Source of the DNA: Gemmatimonadota bacterium
GTDB lineage: Bacteria > Gemmatimonadota > Gemmatimonadetes > Gemmatimonadales > Gemmatimonadaceae
Reading direction: 5' to 3'
NCBI GenBank assembly: GCA_947475795.1
Contig: CANJOX010000047.1
Coordinates: 1 to 13,093 of the forward strand
DNA length: 13,093 bases
The notes beneath the pieces were generated by a model that ran no database searches, was not told the DNA's origin, and worked only from the letters and a program-made list of their open reading frames with translations. This document shows positions 7,555 through 13,093 of this stretch, piece by piece (positions within the stretch are counted from its first letter, which is position 1; each line of letters opens with the position of its first letter). The position numbers and the translations under genes are program-made.

Positions 7555-8378
7555 GGCGTACGTCGCGCCCGCCCGCGCAACGGGAGCAGCGCCGGCGCGC
7601 CGACGGCAGGATCGCGCGTGACCACCAGCGGCCAGTCGTACACGCGCTCGAGGATCTCGCCGCGCATGACGGCATCGGCATCACCGGCCGCAGCCACGGT
7701 GCCGCGGTGCAACAGCACGATGTGCGCCGCGAAGCGCGCCACGAGGTTGAGCTGATGGCTCACGAGCAGCACGGTCTGTCCCTGCTGCGCGAGCGCGTCG
7801 AGCAGTTCGAACACGGCCATTTCGTGCGCGATGTCGAGGAACGTGGTGGGTTCATCGAGCACGAGCACGGGCGCGGCCTGCGCCAGCGCGCGCGCGATGC
7901 GCACCCGCTGCCACTCGCCGCCGGAGAGCGTGTCGGTACGCCGGTGCATCGCGTCGGTGATGCCGGCGCGCTCGAGAGCGTACTGCACCGCGTCACGATC
8001 GTCGTGCCGCATCCCGCCGAAGGCACTGCGGTGCGCGTGGCGGCCAAGCGCCACGAACTCCTCGACGCGCAGCGGCAGCACAGGCTCCTCGCGCTGCGGC
8101 ACGATGGCAATGCGGCGGGCCAGCGCACGCGCATCGAAGCTGGCCAGCGGCGCGTCGCCCACGCGGATCTGCCCCTGCTCCATCGGCGCACGCCGGAGCA
8201 GTGTGCGCACGAGCGTACTCTTGCCACTGCCGTTCGGTCCGACCACCGCCGTCACACGTCCCGGCAGCGCGTGCACCGACACGTCGTCGAGGGCGCGCTG
8301 CGCGTGTCCGGCGTAGCGCACACTGACCCGCTCGAAGTCCAGCGCGACGCCAGCGCCCACGACCGGCACCGCGCTCAT
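7551..8378 (-). CDS. btuD: ABC transporter ATP-binding protein for cobalamin import
   Basis: This is the 275-residue ATPase of a type II importer. It shows Walker A GPNGSGKST (47-55), the Q-loop glutamine Q95 in VPQ, signature LSGGE (151-155), Walker B VLVLDEP (171-177) and the H-loop histidine H208 in VSHQ, all in correct order. By sequence alone it belongs to the FecE/BtuD/FhuC group that powers uptake of B12, haem or siderophores; the upstream riboswitch points to B12. The start ATG overlaps the btuC stop by four bases (ATGA) and the stop overlaps the receptor start by four bases (GTGA). A C-terminal extension rich in Arg and Pro (about 255-275) lies past the core fold. Confidence 0.93.
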   Translation of the reverse strand: MSAVPVVGAGVALDFERVSVRYAGHAQRALDDVSVHALPGRVTAVVGPNGSGKSTLVRTLLRRAPMEQGQIRVGDAPLASFDARALARRIAIVPQREEPVLPLRVEEFVALGRHAHRSAFGGMRHDDRDAVQYALERAGITDAMHRRTDTLSGGEWQRVRIARALAQAAPVLVLDEPTTFLDIAHEMAVFELLDALAQQGQTVLLVSHQLNLVARFAAHIVLLHRGTVAAAGDADAVMRGEILERVYDWPLVVTRDPAVGAPALLPLRGRARRTP

Positions 8379-9400
8379 TGCGCCAGCCGCCGCAGACGCG
8401 CGAGAAAGAAGGGGACCCCCACGAGCGCCGTGACCGCGCCCAACGGCAGATCGGCCGGCGCACGCACGGTGCGGGCGAGCAGATCGGCCGCCACCAGCAG
8501 CACGGCGCCATACAGCGCCGACAGCAACAGCATGGCGCGATGCTGACGCGCGCCCAGGGCGCGCGCGAGATTGGGGACCACGAGTCCCACAAAGCCGATC
8601 AGCCCCGCCGCGGCCACGGTCGCGGCGGCGAGCCACGAGGCCACGAGAAACAGCTGTCGCGAGGCGCGATCGACATCGACGCCGAGCGCGGCGGCCGGCT
8701 CATCGCCCAGCGCAAGCACATCGAGATCACGGGCGCGCCACACGAGGAAACCGCCCAGCACCAGCAGTGCGACCGCGCAGCGAGCGACCGCGGCCCACGT
8801 GGCGTCGGCCGCTGATCCCATCATCCAGAAGAGCGCGCCGCGCAGACGCTCGGGGGGCGCATCGGCGAGCGCCACCAGGATGGCCGCGTTCGCGAACGCA
8901 CCCACCACGACGCCGGCCATGAGCAGCAGCCGCGTATCGGTACTCCCGCCCACCACACGCGCGATCGCGGTGACCACCAGCGTGGCGATGGCCGCACCGG
9001 CAAACGCACTCGCGGTAACCAGCGTGGGCTGCACGACACCGAACGCCATGGCGAGCACGGCCCCCACGGCGGCGCCGCCGGAGACCCCCAGCAGATACGG
9101 CTCGGCCAGCGGATTGCGCAGCGTGCCCTGCAGCGCGCCACCGCTGGCCGCGAGTCCGGCCCCGACGAGCGCCGCCAGCACCACCCGCGGCGCGCGCAGA
9201 TCGCGTACGATGCTGACCACGGTCGCATCGCCGAGTCCGCGCAGCGCCTGTACGACGTCGCGCACGTTGATGGAGACCGCGCCGATGGACAGCCCGAGCA
9301 CGAGCATCACGAGCAGCAACAGCACACCGGCCACCCACGCCCGCGTGAGGGTGGGTGACAGCGCACGGCGACGCGGCAGCGTGGTGCGCGTGTCAGTCAC
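8375..9400 (-). CDS. btuC: cobalamin ABC transporter permease (FecCD family)
   Basis: The protein has 341 residues with about ten hydrophobic transmembrane segments, as expected for BtuC/FecCD permeases. Family motifs are clear: LRAPRVVLAALVGAGLAASG (68-87), RNPLAEPYLLGVSGGA (95-110), GDEPAAALGVDV (232-243, the ATPase-coupling loop region), GLIGFVGLVVPNLAR (266-280) and LPLGAVTALVGVPFF (318-332). Two copies would form the inner-membrane channel with two BtuD subunits. The start is a GTG that overlaps the btuF stop by four bases (GTGA), and the stop overlaps the btuD start by four bases. The substrate cannot be told from the permease itself and is assigned from the operon. Confidence 0.93.
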   Translation of the reverse strand: MTDTRTTLPRRRALSPTLTRAWVAGVLLLLVMLVLGLSIGAVSINVRDVVQALRGLGDATVVSIVRDLRAPRVVLAALVGAGLAASGGALQGTLRNPLAEPYLLGVSGGAAVGAVLAMAFGVVQPTLVTASAFAGAAIATLVVTAIARVVGGSTDTRLLLMAGVVVGAFANAAILVALADAPPERLRGALFWMMGSAADATWAAVARCAVALLVLGGFLVWRARDLDVLALGDEPAAALGVDVDRASRQLFLVASWLAAATVAAAGLIGFVGLVVPNLARALGARQHRAMLLLSALYGAVLLVAADLLARTVRAPADLPLGAVTALVGVPFFLARLRRLAQ

Positions 9401-10371
9401 TTGAGGGAGTCGCGCAAGGCGGGGTGTAACGCGCGCGCGAGTTGCGTCGCGGCCATGCCGAGCACGACGGAAGGACGGCCCGTCAGCGCTGGATCATGCA
9501 CGAGGAAGTGCTGCTCGCGCACGGCGCGCACGGCCCGCCACGTGGGCATCGCGGCCATGGCCGTGGCGCGGGAGGCGGAGACGGCGACGAGATCGGGATC
9601 GCGCGACGCGATCTCCTCGATGGACACGCCCGGCGACGGCGCGGCGAGGTCGTGAAACGCATTGTCGGCCCCGGCAATCGTGAGCAGTTCATCGAGGTAG
9701 CTGCCGGCACCGATGACGAGCACCGGCGATTCCCACACCGGCCAGACCACGCGCGGGCGCGGCTGCGACGCGGTGAGCGCACGCACGCGATCGAGCGTGG
9801 CGCGCACGGAATCACTCACAACCGCGGCGGTGGCCTCCGCGCCGAGGGCGCGCCCGAGCACCTGCAGCAGGGTATAGAACTGCGCGATGTGATCGACGCG
9901 CAGCGCGATGGTGCGCACGCCGGCGCGCTGCAGGGCGGCGGCGGCGGCGCGATTCTCCGCGGTGGCATAGAGCACGACCAGTGTAGGACGCGCCGCGAGG
10001 ACGGCTTCGATGTTGGGCCGGATGCCGTCGCCGAGGGCGGGCACCGCCTTCGCAGCGGCGGGCTGTTCATCCCAGCGCGACCGGCCCACCAAATGCGTCT
10101 GGGCCCCGATGGTAAAGATCGCTTCGGTGGCCGCCGGATTGAGCGACACCACGCGGGCAGCGAAGCGCGCGTCGGTGGGGAGCGGGGCGCCGAAGTCGTC
10201 GGTGTCGGCGGGCGCGGCAGGCGCACGCGTCGGGGCGGATGACACAGACCCGGACGAGGCGGTGTCGGATGACGCGGACTCCGTGCGGGGGCACGCGACC
10301 GCGCCCGCGACGAGACACGGCACCAGCACCGCCAGCAGGCGGCGCACCGATCGTGGGTGAGGAAACAACAC
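9397..10371 (-). CDS. btuF: cobalamin-binding lipoprotein of the ABC importer (BtuF-like)
   Basis: The 324-residue product carries a lipoprotein signal ending in AVAC (C27), a Ser/Ala/Pro/Thr-rich linker (about 28-58) and a periplasmic-binding-protein domain of the BtuF/FepB class (about 70-324). Landmarks are RVVSLNPAATEAIFTIGA (73-90), VGRSRWDEQP (95-104), LGDGIRPNIEAVLAARPTLV (113-132) and GVSIEEIASRDPDLVAV (248-264). It should bind B12 and deliver it to BtuCD. The start is the GTG at 10371: GGAGAGG lies six bases upstream and residues 10-26 then form a normal signal peptide. An in-frame GTG at 10413 would place an odd hydrophilic extension ahead of it. It is the first gene behind the cobalamin riboswitch, and its ribosome binding site lies within a strong hairpin. 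Confidence 0.9.
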   Translation of the reverse strand: MLFPHPRSVRRLLAVLVPCLVAGAVACPRTESASSDTASSGSVSSAPTRAPAAPADTDDFGAPLPTDARFAARVVSLNPAATEAIFTIGAQTHLVGRSRWDEQPAAAKAVPALGDGIRPNIEAVLAARPTLVVLYATAENRAAAAALQRAGVRTIALRVDHIAQFYTLLQVLGRALGAEATAAVVSDSVRATLDRVRALTASQPRPRVVWPVWESPVLVIGAGSYLDELLTIAGADNAFHDLAAPSPGVSIEEIASRDPDLVAVSASRATAMAAMPTWRAVRAVREQHFLVHDPALTGRPSVVLGMAATQLARALHPALRDSLK

Positions 10372-10372
10372 A

Positions 10373-10398
10373 GGCGTCCTCTCCCACGAGAAGACGCC
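10373..10398 (-). promoter_or_regulatory. ribosome-binding-site-sequestering hairpin (riboswitch expression platform)
   Basis: The minus-strand RNA reads GGCGUCUUCUC, loop GUGG, GAGAGGACGCC. The arms pair over 11 positions with a single U-G wobble. The 3' arm contains the GAGAGG ribosome binding site of btuF, whose GTG start is only two bases beyond the stem. When folded, the hairpin should block translation initiation, fitting a translational OFF switch driven by the upstream cobalamin aptamer. About 80 bases (10399-10477) separate it from the aptamer. They contain further potential pairings, including CCCTCGAGGG (10453-10462) and GCAT/ATGC within 10424-10435, but no U-tract that would suggest transcription termination. 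Confidence 0.75.
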
Positions 10399-10477
10399 CG
10401 AGCACGCGTGCACGCCGCATCAGGATGCACGACGACACGTGGCGCGAGCCCCCCCTCGAGGGTCTTCGTCCGAGAAT

Positions 10478-10637
10478 GAGCGCGGGTCGTCTCCTGGCTC
10501 CGGGACGCATCACCCGCCTTCCCGACCTGACGGTCAGTGGCGATGGAGTGATGGTGCTGCCGCGCATCGTGCGCCGCAGATCCCGTTACAGTGGCGGGGC
10601 CGCACCGGCATTGCACCGGTTTCCGTGTCCCGCGCTC
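10478..10637 (-). promoter_or_regulatory. cobalamin (vitamin B12) riboswitch aptamer
   Basis: All diagnostic pieces of the cobalamin aptamer occur in order on the minus strand. A 9-bp closing stem P1 is formed by GAGCGCGGG (10629-10637) and CCCGCGCTC (10478-10486). Then come CCGGTGCAATGCCGG followed by GGCCCCGCCACTGTAACGGG (10582-10601), the conserved GCCACTG (10535-10541), GGGAAGGCGGG (10513-10523), and the terminal B12 box AGCCAGGAGAC (10489-10499). Cobalamin riboswitches bind adenosyl-, methyl- or hydroxocobalamin and usually repress uptake and synthesis genes. Here the aptamer precedes btuF. Which cobalamin form is preferred cannot be read reliably by eye. No convincing promoter was found between 10638 and the upstream stop at 10681. 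Confidence 0.96.
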
Positions 10638-10680
10638 TCAAAATCAGTTGTCATCACGCCGAATGCGTAACGAGGCGAAG

Positions 10681-11877
10681 CTACCGCCGCCCGCCCTGCT
10701 CCGCAAGCGCGGCGCCGAGCGCGGCCTTGAGCTCGCTGCGCCGGGTGTCGTACGCTTTCTGCACGATGTCCGACGGCGTAGCGATGCTGGCGTACGACGC
10801 ATCGAGCGCCGCGATTTCCTGCGCGAGGCGCTCGTGCATCGGCGCATCGGACTCGCGCGGACGCAGCGTGGGCTCCACCGGCACGCGCCGCGCGGCGCGC
10901 CGCTGCACCGAGCGCATGAGCACCACCATCATGAGCAGTCCGATGGCCAGCAACAGGCCAGCGATGTACAAACTGCGCGCCGGCGTGCCGCTGGACGGCA
11001 ACTCGATGACGATGTCGGCGTTGGGCTTCACGTCCTGCGCGAGAAAGCGCCGGAACTGGCGTCCTTCGAGCGTGACCGGATCGACGTTGGCAAAACCGGT
11101 GCCGGTCACGAAGCCCTGCGGCTCCTCGAGCAGCACCTCGAACACCACGGCACCGTACTCGGCGCGCATGGCGAGCGGGAAGCTGCTGTTGGGCACCTTG
11201 TACGAGAAGGCCACTTGCTTGACCCCCGGCGGGATCGGCGCGTACACCGACACGCGTCCCGGGTTGGCCACGAACGCATCGGGGGAGATCTCCCCCTCAT
11301 TGGCGCGCACATCCCGCGCCGATGCCGGCACGGAGACGCTCCACGTGGGCGACGGCGACACGGTGTCGGTGGCCACCAGCGTACGCAGACTGTCGTTGGA
11401 CAGCTCGAACACTTCGATGACGGTGCGGAACTCGGTGGTGTCGCTCTTCCCCACGATCAGGTGGCGCCCCTTCACCGACATCAGGAAGCGAACCGACGTG
11501 GTGTCGAAGACGGTCAGTTCGGCGTCGTCAGCCCGGGTATCCACCTTGCGCAGCGGCGGCGTGAAATACGCGATGCCGCCCCACGTGGTGGAGGCGAAGT
11601 ACACGGCATCGCTTGCCCCCGACGGCGTCCAGCGGAACCGGTAGCGCCCCTGGGTATCGGTGCGCATGGAATCGATGGGGCCCGCCGTGTCCTTGCCGAC
11701 GCGGTGCAGTGTGACCCACGCGCCGGACAGCGGTCCCATGCCGGTGGAATCACCCTGCGCGCCGGCGGGACGCCGGACGCGCCCCTCCACGGTGTGGGAA
11801 CCGGCCTGCGCGTGGAGCGCGGACGCGCCGACGAGCAGCGACGCGAGAATGGGGAGAAACGACGGAAGTCGGGGCAC
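10681..11877 (-). CDS. uncharacterised exported protein with one C-terminal transmembrane helix
   Basis: I do not recognise a named family. The 398-residue product has a signal peptide (1-23, ending ALHA) and an N-terminal region GSHTVEGRV through TDTQGRYRFRW (26-83) that resembles carboxypeptidase-regulatory-like beta sandwiches. It continues with a beta-rich extracytoplasmic part to about 295 and a transmembrane segment (303-321, LYIAGLLLAIGLLMMVVLM). Behind an Arg-rich stop (RRAARR) comes a cytoplasmic tail of about 75 residues with a helical end (AQEIAALDASY, then YDTRRSELKAALGAAL). That tail resembles the C-terminal segments of CcmH/CcmI-related proteins, without enough to assign one. 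The start is a GTG chosen because the signal peptide follows directly; no ribosome binding site is visible. It begins 32 bases after the nuclease-domain gene, so the two are probably co-transcribed. Confidence 0.75.
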   Translation of the reverse strand: MPRLPSFLPILASLLVGASALHAQAGSHTVEGRVRRPAGAQGDSTGMGPLSGAWVTLHRVGKDTAGPIDSMRTDTQGRYRFRWTPSGASDAVYFASTTWGGIAYFTPPLRKVDTRADDAELTVFDTTSVRFLMSVKGRHLIVGKSDTTEFRTVIEVFELSNDSLRTLVATDTVSPSPTWSVSVPASARDVRANEGEISPDAFVANPGRVSVYAPIPPGVKQVAFSYKVPNSSFPLAMRAEYGAVVFEVLLEEPQGFVTGTGFANVDPVTLEGRQFRRFLAQDVKPNADIVIELPSSGTPARSLYIAGLLLAIGLLMMVVLMRSVQRRAARRVPVEPTLRPRESDAPMHERLAQEIAALDASYASIATPSDIVQKAYDTRRSELKAALGAALAEQGGRR

Positions 11878-11909
11878 GCGGGGGACGATCGGGGGGAAGT
11901 CGGGAGAGA

Positions 11910-12428
11910 TCAGGGCGAGAACTTGCCGAAATCCTCGGGACGCAGCTGTTCGAGATACGCCTTGAGTTGCTCGGCCGTCAACTCGTGGGCGTCGGTCCCG
12001 CCGGACAGGCGATCCTCGATCGACACCTCGTCCTCGTCGTCGACCGCGTGGAGCAGCGATTCCGGTGCAAAGATGGGGGCGTCGAAACGCAGGGCAATGG
12101 CAATGCTGTCGGACGGACGCGCGTCGACGGCCACCGGACCGTTGGGGCCATCGAGCTGCAGCTCCGCGTAGTACGTGCTCTTTTGCACCCGCGTGATCGA
12201 GACGCGGCGCAGGGTGCCGCCCATCCCGACGATGATGGCCTTGCACAGGTCGTGCGTGAGCGGCCGCTCGCGTTTGACCTGATTCATCTGCATCACGATG
12301 GACTCTGCTTCCGGCTGGCCGATCCAGATGGGCAGCACACGGCGTCCGTCGCGTTCGCGCAGAATGACGACGAACGAGTTCGTCGCGCTGTCGAGCCCGA
12401 GGCGGGCCACCGTGACTTCGATCATCAT
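11910..12428 (-). CDS. bifunctional nuclease domain protein (DUF151/BFN)
   Basis: The protein has 172 residues. The N-terminal 130 match the BFN/DUF151 family: VARLGLDSATNSFVVILRE (7-25), RVLPIWIGQPEAESI (30-44), RPLTHDLCKAII (55-66), and the signature ARPSDSIAIALRFDAPIF (103-120). Family members have been described as having DNase and RNase activity and occur across bacteria and plants; the precise cellular role is poorly defined. The tail (131-172) is acidic with a short helix. The start is the first of two adjacent ATG codons (12426-12428), with GGAG five bases upstream. It follows metK after a 94-base gap and precedes the membrane protein gene. Confidence 0.92.
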   Translation of the reverse strand: MMIEVTVARLGLDSATNSFVVILRERDGRRVLPIWIGQPEAESIVMQMNQVKRERPLTHDLCKAIIVGMGGTLRRVSITRVQKSTYYAELQLDGPNGPVAVDARPSDSIAIALRFDAPIFAPESLLHAVDDEDEVSIEDRLSGGTDAHELTAEQLKAYLEQLRPEDFGKFSP

Positions 12429-12479
12429 CGCAACTCCGCGTGCCGGCGGCTGTGAGAAGAGCGCTCCAGCCCCCGTATA

Positions 12480-12510
12480 CCCCGATGCACCCGCGAGGTG
12501 CGCACCGGGG
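12480..12510 (-). terminator. hairpin between metK and the nuclease-domain gene
   Basis: On the minus strand CCCCGGTGCGC (12500-12510) can pair with GTGCATCGGGG (12480-12490) over 11 positions, two of them G-U, around a 9-base loop. The bases after it (TATACGGGG) lack a T-run, so it is at best a Rho-assisted or partial terminator for metK. Confidence 0.35.
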
Positions 12511-12522
12511 TGTCGGCGCCGC

Positions 12523-13093
<571 letters not shown>

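Noticed and set aside
10372..10413. Earlier GTG start for btuF at 10413
   Set aside because: It adds a hydrophilic segment ahead of the signal peptide and lacks a ribosome binding site, whereas the GTG at 10371 has GGAGAGG six bases upstream.
10453..10462. Perfect palindrome CCCTCGAGGG in the btuF leader
   Set aside because: A 10-base palindrome is too short to call an operator in GC-rich DNA; it is mentioned only as a possible local fold of the leader.
10638..10710. Promoter candidates for the riboswitch transcript (TTACGC-18-TGATTT and TTGCGG-17-TAGCTT)
   Set aside because: Each matches only about half of the consensus positions, which is expected by chance; no confident call is possible.
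10591..12171. Long plus-strand frame of 526 codons across the riboswitch and the membrane-protein gene
   Set aside because: It covers the cobalamin aptamer and two minus-strand genes, has low-complexity Arg/His-rich composition, and shows no recognisable motif.

Overview
The window is GC-rich, and every convincing gene lies on the minus strand, so biological order runs from high to low coordinates. The codon use, the co-occurrence of a Por/T9SS-type sorting domain with classical Gram-negative outer-membrane genes, and the Bacteroidota-like layout of the B12 locus suggest an FCB-group bacterium, most plausibly a Gemmatimonadota member. This assignment is inferred from gene content, not from a search.

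Right end (13093 to about 10681): the 3' part of metK (S-adenosylmethionine synthetase), then a bifunctional-nuclease-domain protein (DUF151/BFN), then an unrecognised secreted or inner-membrane protein with one transmembrane helix.

Centre (10637 to 3639): the main feature is a cobalamin (vitamin B12) uptake operon. A well-formed cobalamin riboswitch (10478-10637) is followed by a hairpin that buries the ribosome binding site of the first gene. Then come btuF (binding lipoprotein), btuC (permease), btuD (ATPase), a btuB-like TonB-dependent receptor and an outer-envelope lipoprotein that looks like a beta-propeller. Each of these five genes overlaps the next by 1 or 4 bases. The propeller lipoprotein is a candidate counterpart of the BtuG surface lipoproteins known from Bacteroides B12 loci. 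recO (DNA repair) follows 41 bases later with no obvious promoter of its own, so it may be carried on the same B12-controlled transcript.

Left part (3582 to 1): a self-contained unit with a near-consensus promoter, a hairpin at the predicted RNA 5' end, a strong ribosome binding site and a perfect 14-bp terminator encodes a small secreted protein that is almost entirely a Por/T9SS-type (FlgD-like) sorting domain. It is followed by clpB (disaggregase) and the first codons of tadA (tRNA adenosine deaminase), which runs off the window.

No rRNA, tRNA, CRISPR array, transposase or phage gene was seen. The only stretch over 300 bases without a gene is the btuF leader (10372-10680), which is filled by the riboswitch and its expression platform.
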